Positions 36,895-46,808 of a DNA stretch of 64,000 nucleotides are shown here, one piece after another (positions within the stretch are counted from its first letter, which is position 1; the number at the start of each line of letters is the position of its first letter). The notes beneath the pieces were generated by a model. It had not been told where the DNA came from and did not search any database. It saw only the letters and a list, made by a program, of their open reading frames with translations. The stretch lies in the NCBI RefSeq assembly GCF_004799325.1, contig NZ_SSMD01000011.1, positions 62,001-126,000 on the forward strand, in the 5' to 3' direction. A program made the translations under genes and the position numbers. Origin of the DNA: Thalassobius vesicularis (GTDB lineage: Bacteria; Pseudomonadota; Alphaproteobacteria; Rhodobacterales; Rhodobacteraceae).

Positions 36895-37869
36895 ATGACG
36901 TTCTTCAAATACCTTGCGGGCATGACCTGCGCGCTGGTGCTGAGCACCGGTGCGGCTCAGGCCCAGACCGTCAAGATCGCGCTGGATTCGGCAGCCGACA
37001 TGGAAAATTCGGGGCCTTATGTCTGGGTGCATACCTTTGGCCAATACCTGCAGGAACACGGGTTCGAGGTCGAGGAATTCGAACGCGGCGCGCTGGGTGG
37101 CGAAGCCGAACGCCTGGACCAGGTGCAGCAGGGCCTGCTGGAAATCTCGTCGTCAGACACCAAGGGCGTGGCGGCGCTGGCCCCGGTCCTGACGCCAATG
37201 ACCCTGCCCTTCGTGTTCCCCGGCATCGAGGCGATGGATCGCGCGCTGGCCAGCGGGATCCTCGATGACGCCAACGCCGCTGCGACCGTCGAGGGCGTGC
37301 GGATTCTCGGCTTCTCGACGCTGGGTGGGCCGGTTGGCATCTTCAACACGCAGCGCACCATCAACAGTGCAGCCGACATGGCAGGGTTGCGCATGCGCGC
37401 TCTCGACGAGGCGCAGATTGCCATCTACGGCCTGTGGGGCACCACCGGCACGATTGTCGCCTGGGACGAAGTGCCCAACGCGCTCCAGACCGGGATCGCC
37501 GACGGCTATGTCAACCCGCCGCTGGTGCCGATCCTGTTCGGGCACACTGGCTTCATTCGCTACTTCACCGATGCGCGCATTTCCATCGGCACGCGGACGG
37601 TCATCGCGTCCGAGGACTGGTATCAGAGCCTGAGCAACGAGCAGCGTCAGATCGTTGGCGAAGCAGCCGCCGCCGCAACCGCGGCCAGCCGCGCTTGGCA
37701 CGCGACCCGATCAGCAGAATTGCAGATGCTGCGTGACAACGGCATCGAAGTGACTGAACTGTCGGAAGAAGCATGGAACGAGTTCCGCACGCTGTCGATG
37801 CCCGTATACAGCATGGTCCCGATGCCCGAAGGCACTATGGACCGCTGGTTCGCGGCCATCGCGGAGTAA
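36895..37869 (+). CDS. dctP: TRAP transporter substrate-binding protein (DctP-type)
   Basis: 324 residues, periplasmic. A signal peptide covers residues 1-23 (YLAGMTCALVLSTGAAQAQ). Conserved blocks include GGEAERLDQVQQGLLEI, TLPFVFPGIEAMDRAL, LGFSTLGGPVGIFNT and AGLRMRALDEAQIAIYG, which holds the Arg that binds the carboxylate of TRAP ligands. WDEVPNALQTGIADGYVNPP follows. GGAGGA before the ATG is a strong ribosome site, fitting the need for more binding protein than permease. The longer open frame from 36760 overlaps dctM and is rejected. Confidence 0.92.
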   Translation: MTFFKYLAGMTCALVLSTGAAQAQTVKIALDSAADMENSGPYVWVHTFGQYLQEHGFEVEEFERGALGGEAERLDQVQQGLLEISSSDTKGVAALAPVLTPMTLPFVFPGIEAMDRALASGILDDANAAATVEGVRILGFSTLGGPVGIFNTQRTINSAADMAGLRMRALDEAQIAIYGLWGTTGTIVAWDEVPNALQTGIADGYVNPPLVPILFGHTGFIRYFTDARISIGTRTVIASEDWYQSLSNEQRQIVGEAAAAATAASRAWHATRSAELQMLRDNGIEVTELSEEAWNEFRTLSMPVYSMVPMPEGTMDRWFAAIAE

Positions 37870-37874
37870 GGCCC

Positions 37875-38405
37875 ATGCGCGCGATTGCCCATTCCCTCGA
37901 TACGATCTCAGCAGCCCTGAATCGGCTTGCCCTGTATGGCGCGGTGGCATCCGTGCTGGTGCTGGTGCTGGCCGCATCGTGGCAGGTAATCGCGCGCTAT
38001 ATCCTTGCCCAGCCCCCCGTCTGGACCGAAGAACTGGCTCGCTACATGATGGTATGGGCGGGGCTCTTGGGAGCGTCGGTAGCGTTTCGCGCCCATGCCG
38101 ACCCGTCGCTTTTCCCGGCCGCACGAGAGCTCTCGGACAGCTTGGGTCGGATTTTCGCCGTGTTTCGCGCGCTTGGGGTCCTTGGCTTTATCGCGCCCAT
38201 CCTGTGGTTTAGCGCGTTCAGCCTGCGCGGCGACTTTTCGGGCGGCTATATCGCGCGGCAATCGCGACAGATGGCTGAGGCGATGGATGTCCCGATGGTC
38301 GTCTTTGCAACCGCTGTTCCCGCGGGTTTTTTCCTGATCTTTTTGCACGCGCTGGCGCATCTGACCAACACCTTCGTGACCAATTCCGAAGACGCGTCGA
38401 GCTGA
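37875..38405 (+). CDS. dctQ: TRAP transporter small permease subunit (DctQ-type)
   Basis: 176 residues with four membrane segments at about 22-42, 54-72, 97-115 and 140-160. VWTEELARYMMVWAGLLGASVAF is the DctQ signature. The start at 37875 (MRAIAHSLDTISAALNRL) lies 5 bp after the dctP stop and follows AAGG. It completes the transporter together with the two preceding genes. Confidence 0.9.
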   Translation: MRAIAHSLDTISAALNRLALYGAVASVLVLVLAASWQVIARYILAQPPVWTEELARYMMVWAGLLGASVAFRAHADPSLFPAARELSDSLGRIFAVFRALGVLGFIAPILWFSAFSLRGDFSGGYIARQSRQMAEAMDVPMVVFATAVPAGFFLIFLHALAHLTNTFVTNSEDASS

Positions 38406-38451
38406 TCGTGCGCGTCTCCTTCGCCCTCTTTCCAGTGTAAGGATCCCTCCG

Positions 38452-39912
38452 ATGAAACTGATGATCGCCGGACTGGCGACTGAGACCAATACCTTTTCCC
38501 CCATGCCCACCGGCCGCCTTGCCTTCGAGGCAGCGATGGTGACCCGCGAAGCCACGCGCAAGCCCGCCAACCTGTTTTCGGCCGCGCTGCTGGAATGGCG
38601 CACGATGGCCGAAGCCAAAGGCTGGGAGGTCGTCGAAAGCCTGACGGCCGCCGCACAGCCCTCGGGTATCACGGTGGGCGCGGTCTACGAGGGATTTCGC
38701 GACGAAATACTTGCCGATCTGAAAACTCATCAGCCCGATGTATTTCTGATCTCGATGCACGGCGCGATGGTGGCGGATGGCTACGACGATTGCGAAGGCG
38801 ACATGATGCAGCGTGCGCGTACGATCATGGGCCCGGACCGGGTGATCGGGTTGGAGCTGGATCCGCACAACCACCTGACGCGTGCGATGATCGACAACGC
38901 GACCTTGATCATCAACTACAAGGAATATCCCCATGTCGATGCGCCCGATCGGGCGCGCGAGCTGTTCATCATGGCCGCCGATGCCGCCGAGGGGCGCACG
39001 CGCCCGGTCATGGCGTTACACGATTGCCGCATGCTGACGATCATCGAGACGATGAAGGAGCCGGCGCAGTCCTTTGTCCAGGCGATGAAGGATGTTGAGG
39101 GAAAGGATGGAATCCTCTCGGTATCCTTGACGCATGGTTTTCCGTGGGCTGACGTGGCAGATGTGGGCGCCAAGATGCTGGTGATTGCCGATGGTGATCG
39201 GGCCAAGGCCGCGCGCGTAGCAAAGGACTTTGCAGACCGACTGTGGAGCATCCGCGAAGGCTTGCGCATGAAATATCCAGATATCGCCAGTGCGCTGGAC
39301 ACTGTGCAGGCATCGAACCAGCGCATGATCACCTTGGCCGACATGGGCGACAACGCGGGTGGCGGGGCACCGGCGGACGCGACCTTTGTCCTGCAAGAGA
39401 TCCTGAAACGCGGGATCAAGGATGTCGCGCTGGCGGTCTTCTGGGACCCTGTCCTGGTGGCGATGTGTCAGGACGCGGGCATAGGTGCCCACATGAAGGT
39501 GCGGCTGGGCGGCAAGGTTTGCGCAGATTCGGGTGAGACAGTGGATCTGGAGGTCACCGTTCGCGGCATCCGTGAAGACATGACCCAGATGCTTGGCGAC
39601 ACGGCGATGGAGATGGGAACGGGCGTCTGGCTGGAGGCGGACGGGGTGCACCTGATCCTGTCGTCCAAGCGCACGCAGTGTTTCTCGCCTTCGGTCTTCA
39701 CCGATCTGGGCATCGACATTTCCACGCTCAAGGCGATGATCCCGAAATCCACCAATCATTTCTACCAGAACTTTGCCAAAGTCAGCCCGCAGATCATTCA
39801 TGTCAAAACGCCGGGCGCCGTGACCCCCGACATGACGATCATCCCCTACACCAAACGCGATGGGAATTACTGGCCCAAGGTTGAGAACCCGTTTGAAACG
39901 GAGGGCAGGTAA
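38452..39912 (+). CDS. M81 family metallopeptidase (microcystinase C/MlrC-like)
   Basis: 486 residues. LMIAGLATETNTFSP opens the MlrC fold. ISMHGAMVADGYDDCEGD, ELDPHNHLT and KEYPHVDAP supply the Asp and His residues expected to bind zinc. GDNAGGGAPADAT is the start of the C-terminal domain. MlrC of sphingomonads cleaves linearised microcystin; most family members, like this one, have unknown substrates. The position behind a TRAP importer and before ridA suggests hydrolysis of an imported cyclic or D-amino-acid-containing amide. It overlaps ridA by one base. Confidence 0.88.
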   Translation: MKLMIAGLATETNTFSPMPTGRLAFEAAMVTREATRKPANLFSAALLEWRTMAEAKGWEVVESLTAAAQPSGITVGAVYEGFRDEILADLKTHQPDVFLISMHGAMVADGYDDCEGDMMQRARTIMGPDRVIGLELDPHNHLTRAMIDNATLIINYKEYPHVDAPDRARELFIMAADAAEGRTRPVMALHDCRMLTIIETMKEPAQSFVQAMKDVEGKDGILSVSLTHGFPWADVADVGAKMLVIADGDRAKAARVAKDFADRLWSIREGLRMKYPDIASALDTVQASNQRMITLADMGDNAGGGAPADATFVLQEILKRGIKDVALAVFWDPVLVAMCQDAGIGAHMKVRLGGKVCADSGETVDLEVTVRGIREDMTQMLGDTAMEMGTGVWLEADGVHLILSSKRTQCFSPSVFTDLGIDISTLKAMIPKSTNHFYQNFAKVSPQIIHVKTPGAVTPDMTIIPYTKRDGNYWPKVENPFETEGR

Positions 39913-40301
39913 TGTCGGTCGAACGTCTTGGGTCTGCCCCTGTCCTGCCCAACGGGGCGCGCGTGCCGCTGGTGCCCGCGACACGCGTAGGCAACCTGAT
40001 TTTTTGTTCCGGCGCGCTGGGGGTCGATGCCAGTTTCCGCGTAGTCGAGGGGGGCGTCGGTGCGCAGACCCGGCAGGCGATTGCCAATCTTCAGGCTGCG
40101 CTGGCTCTGGGAGGGGCGACGCTGGCCGATATCGCAAAAACGACCGTCTGGCTGACAGATCTGGCGCATTTCGCCGAGTTCAATGCGGCCTATGCGGCGG
40201 CATTTGGCGATGCACTGCCCGCGCGATCCACCGTAACCTCGGCGCTGGCCATTCCCGGCGCACTGGTCGAGATCGAGGCTATTGCGGCGTTACCGGCGTG
40301 A
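39912..40301 (+). CDS. RidA family reactive-imine deaminase
   Basis: 129 residues, the usual YjgF/RidA size. NLIFCSGALGVDAS corresponds to the SG-x-G turn, and ALGGATLADIAKTTVWLTDL and PARSTVTSALAIPGALVEIEAIA form the conserved C-terminal block. The usual catalytic Arg is in PARSTV. It removes reactive enamines/imines made by flavoenzyme oxidation of amino acids, which fits the DAO-type gene at the start of the operon. It is coupled to the M81 gene by a one-base overlap. Confidence 0.88.
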   Translation: MSVERLGSAPVLPNGARVPLVPATRVGNLIFCSGALGVDASFRVVEGGVGAQTRQAIANLQAALALGGATLADIAKTTVWLTDLAHFAEFNAAYAAAFGDALPARSTVTSALAIPGALVEIEAIAALPA

Positions 40302-40363
40302 CCCAGCCAGGGTAGCTTCATCACAGGGGATGCTTGTTTGATCAGCCGCGCCGGGCTCTGGCT

Positions 40364-42235
40364 TCAGTCCGGCGCCGCCAATTGCTCCAGCTTTTCCAAC
40401 CGTTCGAGGTCACGCGCCCCCCCCTTGTCGGCCGAGGACGCCAACAGACCATAGACCCTGAGCGCAGTCGACACGGCGCGCTGTCGAGTTGCCGGTTTCC
40501 AGGCCTTGTCACCGCGCGCGATCATGGCTTTGCGCCGTCTGGCGAGTTCGGCATCATCGACCTCCAACGTGACCGTGCGAGACGGGATATCGAAGGCGAT
40601 CGCGTCGCCGTCCTCGATCAGCGCGATGGGTCCGCCAGACGCCGCCTCGGGCGAGACATGGCCGACCGATAGGCCGGATGTGGCACCAGAAAAGCGCCCG
40701 TCGGTGATCAACCCAGCCTTGTCGCCCAGGCCCATCGCCTTAAGCACGCCCGTGGGCGTCAGCATCTCGCGCATGCCCGGCCCCCCGCGCGGCCCCTCGT
40801 AGCGGATTACCACGACATGGCCCGCCCGAACCGTGCCGTTGCGGATTTTGTCGAGCGCCTCCTCCATACTTTCGCAAACCACTGCCCTGCCGCGAAAGAC
40901 CATCAGCACATCCGGCACGCCCGCGCTTTTGACGACGCAGGAATCGGGAGCGAGGTTGCCACGCAGCACCGCCAACCCGCCATCGCGTGAAAAGGCGTTA
41001 GGCACGTCGCGGATCACGCCGCCCGCACGGTCGGTGTCCAAGGTGATAAAGCGGTTTGACTGGGAAAACGCCTTCATCGAGCGCACGCCACCGGGCGCGG
41101 CAGCATACATCTGCCGGGCCTCGGCGTTGGACGGGTCGGCGATATCGTGCCGCGCAGCCTGCACGCCAATGCTGACGCCCATCGTTGTAGGCACCTCGGC
41201 ATTGAAAAAGCCTGCATCGATCAGGCCTTTGGCCACTGCCATCACGCCGCCAGCGCGGTGCATGTCCTCGATGAACACCTCATGTGCCGAGGGCGAAACC
41301 TTGCAAAGACAGGGGGTTTCGCGGCTGATGCGGTCGAAATCGTCAATCGTCAGGTCGGCGCCCGATTCCTGCGCGACCGCCAGTAGGTGCAGGATCGTGT
41401 TGGTTGATCCCCCAATAGCCATGGTCATGCGCACCGCGTTCTCCAGACCCGCGCGGGTGCAGATGGAGCGGGGCAGCACGCTGGTATCGCCGTCGCGGTA
41501 ATGCGCCAGCGCCATCTCGACGATCCGGTGCGCGGCCTGCGTGAACAGCGCCTGACGGTCGGTGTGCGTGGCGACGATGGTGCCATTTCCCGGCAGCGCC
41601 ATGCCCAAGGCCTCGGTCAGGCAGTTCATCGAATTCGCCGTGCCCATCAGCGCGCAGGACCCGCAGGTGGGACAGGCGGCTTCCTGCACTGCGTCGATTT
41701 CGGCCTGCGTAGCATCGGGGGCACCGGCCACGTAGAGCGTATCGATGGCATCGACGCGCTTTTCCTGCCCGCGATAGGTGAACTTGCCAGATTCCATCGG
41801 CCCGCCCGACACAAAGATCGTCGGAATGTTCAGCCGGTTCGCGGCCATCAGCATTCCGGGCGTGATCTTGTCGCAATTCGACAGGCAGATCATCGCGTCA
41901 ATAGCGTGCGCGTTGGCCATGTATTCAACCGCATCGGCGATCAGCTCGCGTGATGGAAGGGAATACATCATCCCCTCGTGCCCCATGGCGATGCCGTCAT
42001 CGACGGCGATAGTGTTGAATTCCTTGGGCACGCCGCCTGCTGCGCGGATTTCCTGCGCGACTAGGCGCCCCAAGGCCTGCAGGTGGACGTGGCCTGGTAC
42101 CATCTCGGTAAAGGAATTGGCGATGCCGATGATCGGGCGGCCGAATTCTTTCGGGGTGGTACCCGTGGCGCGCCACAAGGCGCGCGCGCCGGTCGCCAGC
42201 GGGCCAACAGTGACGATGTCGGATCTCAGTTTCAT
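40364..42235 (-). CDS. ilvD: Dihydroxy-acid dehydratase family protein (IlvD/Edd)
   Basis: 623 residues. Iron-sulfur ligands are in [14 protein letters not shown] and [17 protein letters not shown]; a carbamylated-Lys-type region and [19 protein letters not shown] at the C-terminus are normal for IlvD. It dehydrates a 2,3-dihydroxy acid to a 2-oxo acid. It lies 15 bp after the indolepyruvate:ferredoxin oxidoreductase gene, so in this operon it may supply a 2-oxo acid for oxidation rather than only serve valine and isoleucine synthesis. A sugar-acid dehydratase is an alternative. Confidence 0.88.
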   Translation of the reverse strand: MKLRSDIVTVGPLATGARALWRATGTTPKEFGRPIIGIANSFTEMVPGHVHLQALGRLVAQEIRAAGGVPKEFNTIAVDDGIAMGHEGMMYSLPSRELIADAVEYMANAHAIDAMICLSNCDKITPGMLMAANRLNIPTIFVSGGPMESGKFTYRGQEKRVDAIDTLYVAGAPDATQAEIDAVQEAACPTCGSCALMGTANSMNCLTEALGMALPGNGTIVATHTDRQALFTQAAHRIVEMALAHYRDGDTSVLPRSICTRAGLENAVRMTMAIGGSTNTILHLLAVAQESGADLTIDDFDRISRETPCLCKVSPSAHEVFIEDMHRAGGVMAVAKGLIDAGFFNAEVPTTMGVSIGVQAARHDIADPSNAEARQMYAAAPGGVRSMKAFSQSNRFITLDTDRAGGVIRDVPNAFSRDGGLAVLRGNLAPDSCVVKSAGVPDVLMVFRGRAVVCESMEEALDKIRNGTVRAGHVVVIRYEGPRGGPGMREMLTPTGVLKAMGLGDKAGLITDGRFSGATSGLSVGHVSPEAASGGPIALIEDGDAIAFDIPSRTVTLEVDDAELARRRKAMIARGDKAWKPATRQRAVSTALRVYGLLASSADKGGARDLERLEKLEQLAAPD

Positions 42236-42250
42236 GGCGAACTCCCTCGG

Positions 42251-45200
42251 TCAGGCCACAGCTTGTTGCGGTTCGATCGTTGCCAAAATTTCGGCCCGGC
42301 GCTTGCCGGTGGCCTGCGCGTGGCGTTCGCGGACATGTCCATAACCGCGGATATGCTCAGGCAAGTCCAGAAGCTCGGCAAGCAGGGGCGCGGTCTCGGA
42401 CGACCAGCAATGCATGGCCAATGCGATGTCGGCCTCGTAGTTGGCCAAAAGGCGGCGGGCCAGCCGCGCTTCGTCGGTGTTGCGGAACGGGTCGAGCAAC
42501 GTGCCGCGCAGGAACCGCAACCGGTTCATCAGGCGGAAAGCGCGCATCGCGGTCTTACCTTTGACCGCGCCCTTGACAGGCTGGCCGGTCTTGGGATCGG
42601 TACCACCGAACGGCCAGGCGCCGAAATGAAAGGTTAACGACAGCTCGCCGTCAAAGGAGTCGCGCAGAGCCTCAGCGAAGGACGGCTTGGTATATAGGCG
42701 CGCGACCTCCCATTCGTCCTTTACCGCCATCAGCTTGTAGAGCCCGCGCGCCAGTGCCTTGAGCGCCTTGTCATCGAGACCTGCCTCGCGGGCCTTCCGG
42801 AGCGTGGCCTCGAACCGCCGGACGGCGCGGCTGCCCTGGCTGGCTGCCAGTTCCGAGGTGCGATGCACAACAATCTGATCCAGCGTTGCCGCACGATTTG
42901 CCTCGAGCGGCAAAGGCGCCTTGGCCTCGGTCAACTCACCGATCTTCTCGGGATCCGCGATAACCAGCCGCCCGAGGTCAAACGCCTGCCTGTTCTGGCC
43001 GATGGAAACCCCGTTCAGGGCGATGGCGTGCTCGATTGCCTCGAGAGACAGCGGGATCCCGCCTTGCTGCCACGCCGCGCCCATCAGGACGAAGTTGGCA
43101 TAGACGCTGTCGCCCATCACCTGCCGCGCCAGCCCCTGCGCGTCGAAGCTGTGCAGATCGTCGCCCAGAACCGTCGACAGCCGCCCCACCTGCACGGCGC
43201 CGTCAAGCTGCCAGTCGGGGTTCATCGAGAACTCGGCGGTGGGAATGACGGTGGTGTCGGTCACAGCGCGCGTACGTCCCGGTGTCAGCTTGGACAGCGC
43301 CTCGTCGCCCGCTGCGACGACCAGATCGCAGCCGATCAGCGCGTCGGCCTCACCGGCGGCGATGCGAGTTGCACGCATCTGCTCGGGGCTGATGGCAAGC
43401 TTGATATGGCTGTGCACGGCGCCGTATTTCTGCGCCAGCCCGGTGATATCGAGGTTCGAGGCGTAATACCCGTCGGCATGCGCGGCGATGGCCAGAGTCT
43501 GGCCGATCGTTACAACGCCCGCGCCGCCGATGCCCGACACAAGGATCGACCAAGATCCGTCAATCGGGCGCGGCGCGGGCAAAGGCAGGCGCGACGCGTC
43601 GATCACGACGTCGGCGGTCTGGGCCTTGCGCGGCGTGGCGCCCTGAACTGTCACGAAGGAGGGGCAGAACCCCTCGACGCAGGAAAAATCCTTGTTGCAG
43701 GATGACTGGTTGATCTGACGCTTGCGCCCCAGTGGTGTTTCCAACGGCTCGATCGCCATGCATCCGGACACGGTCGAGCAATCGCCGCAGCCTTCGCAGA
43801 TCTCGGGGTTGATGAAGGCACGTTTGTCCGGGTCCACCCATTTGCCGCGCTTGCGCAGGCGGCGGCGCTCGGTCGCGCAGGGCTGATCATAGAGGATGAC
43901 GCTAACGCCCTTGTGCGACCGGATCTCGCGCTGGACATGCGCCATCTCTGTGCGTAGGTGCAGCGAAACACCAGCGCCCAGGTTTTTGCCCTCGTATCTC
44001 TCGGGTTCGTCCGCGACCAAAGCGATGCGCTCGACTCCCTCGGCGCGCAACTGGGCGATCATCGTCTCGGGTGACAGGTCGCCATCATGGGCCTGGCCTC
44101 CGGTCATCGACACGAAGCCGTTGAACAGCAACTTGTAAGTCATCGTGACCCTAGCAGCGACCGCCGCGCGGATCGCCATCATGCCTGAATGGAAATAAGT
44201 TCCGTCGCCCATGTTGGCAAAGACATGTTCCTCATTGGTAAAGGGAAACTGGCCCAGCCACATCGCCCCCTCACCGCCCATCTGGCTGATCGAGTTGGTT
44301 CGCAACGGGTCACGGAACACCGCCATGGTATGACATCCAATGCCGGCGAGCGCCCGGCTGCCGTCGGGTACTTGGGTCGAACGGCCATGCGGGCAGCCCG
44401 CGCAGAACGATGGCGGCCGGATCGTGCCGCCCTTAGGCAATGCAGGGGGCGTCGCGCGGTTGGGCATCGACACGCCGCAATCGGGGTCAAGCTCGGTCGC
44501 GGCGCGCATCAGAACGCGGGCGACCATGTTCGGGTCGATCTCACCGACGGCGGGAAAAGCACAGGAATCGCCGGTTGCAGACAGGCTGTGGCCGTCAAAG
44601 CTCTTGCCGATGATGCGCGGGCTCAGGCCCGAACCGTAAAGGATCGCCCTAATCTGGTCTTCCAGCAGCGGGCGCTTTTCTTCGATCACGATTATGGCCT
44701 CGAGGCCTTCGGCGAAGGCGCGGATTTCGGCGTCGTCGAGTGGCCAGACCATCCCCAATTTCAGCCGCCTTACCGGCAGATTGCCCAACTGGCCGTCACG
44801 GTACCCCAGGCCGCCCAACGCTTGGTTCAGGTCCTGCCAAGCCTTGCCCGCGGCGATGATACCAATCCGCGCATCCGCAGCCCCATCCTGAAGGTTCAGC
44901 CTGTTCGCGCGTGCATAGGCGCGGGCACGCCCCAGGCGCTCGGTCCACAGCAGGCGCTCTTGTTCCAGAACCGGCGTGAACGGTCGAATGCCCAAGTCCT
45001 TGTTGGGCGCATCCGTCAGGACGATGCGCGGGCTGTCTAGACCGACGCGGACGGACCCGCCGCCCTCGACCACGTCAGTCACCAGTTTCATGCCCACAAG
45101 TGTCGAAGCGAAACGACTCATCGCGATGCCGTGCAGACCATAGTCCAGCACGTCCTGCGCATTGGCCGGGGCCAGCAAAGGCGCCCCGAGCGATGCAAAG

Positions 45201-45703
45201 TTCATGTCCGAATAGCAGGCGACCGTCGAAGATTTGGCGCCGTGGTCGTCGCCGACCAGCAGCAGTGTCCCGCCCTTCGGGTTGGTGCCCGCCAGGTTCG
45301 CATGGCGCAGCGGGTCCATCGAGCGGTCCATGCCGGGTGCCTTACCATACCAGATCGAGAACACGCCATCGACCTTGGCGCCCGGGAACAACCCGACCAT
45401 CTGCGCCCCCCAGGTCGCCGTGGCGGCAAGATCCTCGTTCACGCCGGGCTGGAAGTGGATGTTGTGCTCTTTCAGTGTCTTGTGCGCTTGCGTAAGCGCC
45501 ATGTCATACGTGCCCACCGGCGAGCCCCGATACCCCGAGATATACCCGCCGGTGTTCAACCCGGCGGCGGCATCGCGCTTGCGCTGCTGGATGGGCAGGC
45601 GCACCAGCGCCTGCATCCCGGTCATGTAGACCCACCCCTCGTCCTGAGTCAGACGGTCGTGGAGTGTCATCGAAAGACGTTGTTGGCGCAAATGTTCGGT
45701 CAA
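42251..45703 (-). CDS. Indolepyruvate:ferredoxin oxidoreductase, fused alpha-beta type
   Basis: 1150 residues. The large fused enzyme oxidises aryl- or branched 2-oxo acids to acyl-CoA. The order is an N-terminal pyrimidine-type domain (SGYRGSPVGTYD), a thiamine-pyrophosphate domain with GDGTYFHSGMMAIRAAVAA and a following Asn, a ferredoxin-like motif (CEGCGDCSTVSGCM), then the gamma domain (SGIGGAGVVTIGQTLAIA). I chose a TTG start at 45703 with GAGGAG about 8 bases upstream; an ATG at 45670 lacks this. The frame is open to 45832. It is divergent from a LysR gene and starts the operon with ilvD. Confidence 0.9.
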   Translation of the reverse strand: MTEHLRQQRLSMTLHDRLTQDEGWVYMTGMQALVRLPIQQRKRDAAAGLNTGGYISGYRGSPVGTYDMALTQAHKTLKEHNIHFQPGVNEDLAATATWGAQMVGLFPGAKVDGVFSIWYGKAPGMDRSMDPLRHANLAGTNPKGGTLLLVGDDHGAKSSTVACYSDMNFASLGAPLLAPANAQDVLDYGLHGIAMSRFASTLVGMKLVTDVVEGGGSVRVGLDSPRIVLTDAPNKDLGIRPFTPVLEQERLLWTERLGRARAYARANRLNLQDGAADARIGIIAAGKAWQDLNQALGGLGYRDGQLGNLPVRRLKLGMVWPLDDAEIRAFAEGLEAIIVIEEKRPLLEDQIRAILYGSGLSPRIIGKSFDGHSLSATGDSCAFPAVGEIDPNMVARVLMRAATELDPDCGVSMPNRATPPALPKGGTIRPPSFCAGCPHGRSTQVPDGSRALAGIGCHTMAVFRDPLRTNSISQMGGEGAMWLGQFPFTNEEHVFANMGDGTYFHSGMMAIRAAVAARVTMTYKLLFNGFVSMTGGQAHDGDLSPETMIAQLRAEGVERIALVADEPERYEGKNLGAGVSLHLRTEMAHVQREIRSHKGVSVILYDQPCATERRRLRKRGKWVDPDKRAFINPEICEGCGDCSTVSGCMAIEPLETPLGRKRQINQSSCNKDFSCVEGFCPSFVTVQGATPRKAQTADVVIDASRLPLPAPRPIDGSWSILVSGIGGAGVVTIGQTLAIAAHADGYYASNLDITGLAQKYGAVHSHIKLAISPEQMRATRIAAGEADALIGCDLVVAAGDEALSKLTPGRTRAVTDTTVIPTAEFSMNPDWQLDGAVQVGRLSTVLGDDLHSFDAQGLARQVMGDSVYANFVLMGAAWQQGGIPLSLEAIEHAIALNGVSIGQNRQAFDLGRLVIADPEKIGELTEAKAPLPLEANRAATLDQIVVHRTSELAASQGSRAVRRFEATLRKAREAGLDDKALKALARGLYKLMAVKDEWEVARLYTKPSFAEALRDSFDGELSLTFHFGAWPFGGTDPKTGQPVKGAVKGKTAMRAFRLMNRLRFLRGTLLDPFRNTDEARLARRLLANYEADIALAMHCWSSETAPLLAELLDLPEHIRGYGHVRERHAQATGKRRAEILATIEPQQAVA

Positions 45704-45808
45704 AAGATGATTCTCCTCAGGGCTCTCTGCGCAATGCCAGTGTCGGGCACCTTGCAGGTAACAGGCAGGCCAAGCTGTCAGGCCAAGACTAAGCCGGAAA
45801 TGAAATTC

Positions 45809-45823
45809 AAACAAATTTTGTTT
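45809..45823. promoter_or_regulatory. Palindrome in the IOR/LysR divergent promoter
   Basis: AAACAAA-T-TTTGTTT is a perfect 15-bp palindrome in an AT-rich stretch between the IOR gene and the lysR gene, 72 bp from the LysR start. LysR-type regulators bind such T-N11-A-like dyads next to their own divergent target, so this is a likely site. AT-richness alone could produce part of it. Confidence 0.45.
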
Positions 45824-45894
45824 TCTTTTCATAAAGCAAATATTAATGAATACTTCTGACCGATTCAGAAACGAGATCGGTGTATCAGCAAACC

Positions 45895-46803
45895 ATGTAC
45901 AGCCTTACACAACTGCACCACTTCCGCCTTGTCGCCATCACGGGCAATTTTGCCGAAGCAGCGCGTCAGGCCAACATCACGCAACCCGCGCTCAGCAATT
46001 CGGTCAGATCGTTCGAAGGCCGTACCGGGCTTCAGCTCTTCGATCGCAGCCAACGACCAATCCGATTGACGCCCGTCGGAAGGGATCTTCTGGCCAGGGT
46101 CGAGGCGCTGCTCGCTTCATCCAAAATGCTTGAACGAGAGATGGCACAACTGGCGACAGGCGAGGCTGGTCATCTGAAAATCGGCATGACCGCACATTCT
46201 TCGGCCAGTATCGGAGGCGCCGCATTGGGGCAGTGGCACGCGCGCAACCCGCGAATGCGCGCCGATGTGACTGTTGCGCATACCACCGAACTGCTACGGT
46301 TGTTGCGCGAAGAGCGACTGGATCTGATCGTGGGAGACGCACGCGATCTTCCGCACGGCCCTTCGGATCTTGATACGCAAGCCTTGCCGCAACACCTTGG
46401 CGCAGCGTTCTGTCGCCCAGGCCATCCACTGCTTGAGCGACAGGAGATCACGTTTCACGACCTTCTGCCCTTTCGGTTCGCCGGAGCGCATTTTCCGGTC
46501 GCGGTGCTGGACGACTTGGCGGAAACCTTCGGGCTTCGGGATAGGCACTTGATCGAGATCGCGATAGAATGCGAGAACATCGCCGTTGTCCGCGATGCGA
46601 CGATGCAAAGTGATCTGATCTTGCTGACTACGTCGGGATGCGTTCGCCACGCAGTGATGGCGGGGTATCTCAGGGAATTGCCGGTCCAGTTGAAGACCAG
46701 AACGCAATGGCACGTCGTGACGCGGAAGCATGCGCTCCATCATCCCGCCTTGCCTAAACTGCGCGACGTGATTTTGGCAGGCAGTACGCTCCCGGGGCAT
46801 TAG
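45895..46803 (+). CDS. LysR family transcriptional regulator
   Basis: 302 residues. The N-terminal winged HTH is HFRLVAITGNFAEAARQANI with TQPALSNSVRSFEGRTGLQLF, followed by RSQRPIRLTPVGRDLLARV. The remainder is the LysR co-inducer domain. The ATG at 45895 gives the usual short leader (MYSLTQLHHF); a GTG at 45880 is possible. It is divergent from the IOR-IlvD operon and probably activates it in response to an oxo acid or aromatic compound. Its stop lies 5 bp before the end of an IS3-family remnant, so its 3' untranslated region is disrupted. Confidence 0.9.
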   Translation: MYSLTQLHHFRLVAITGNFAEAARQANITQPALSNSVRSFEGRTGLQLFDRSQRPIRLTPVGRDLLARVEALLASSKMLEREMAQLATGEAGHLKIGMTAHSSASIGGAALGQWHARNPRMRADVTVAHTTELLRLLREERLDLIVGDARDLPHGPSDLDTQALPQHLGAAFCRPGHPLLERQEITFHDLLPFRFAGAHFPVAVLDDLAETFGLRDRHLIEIAIECENIAVVRDATMQSDLILLTTSGCVRHAVMAGYLRELPVQLKTRTQWHVVTRKHALHHPALPKLRDVILAGSTLPGH

Positions 46804-46808
46804 CAGAA

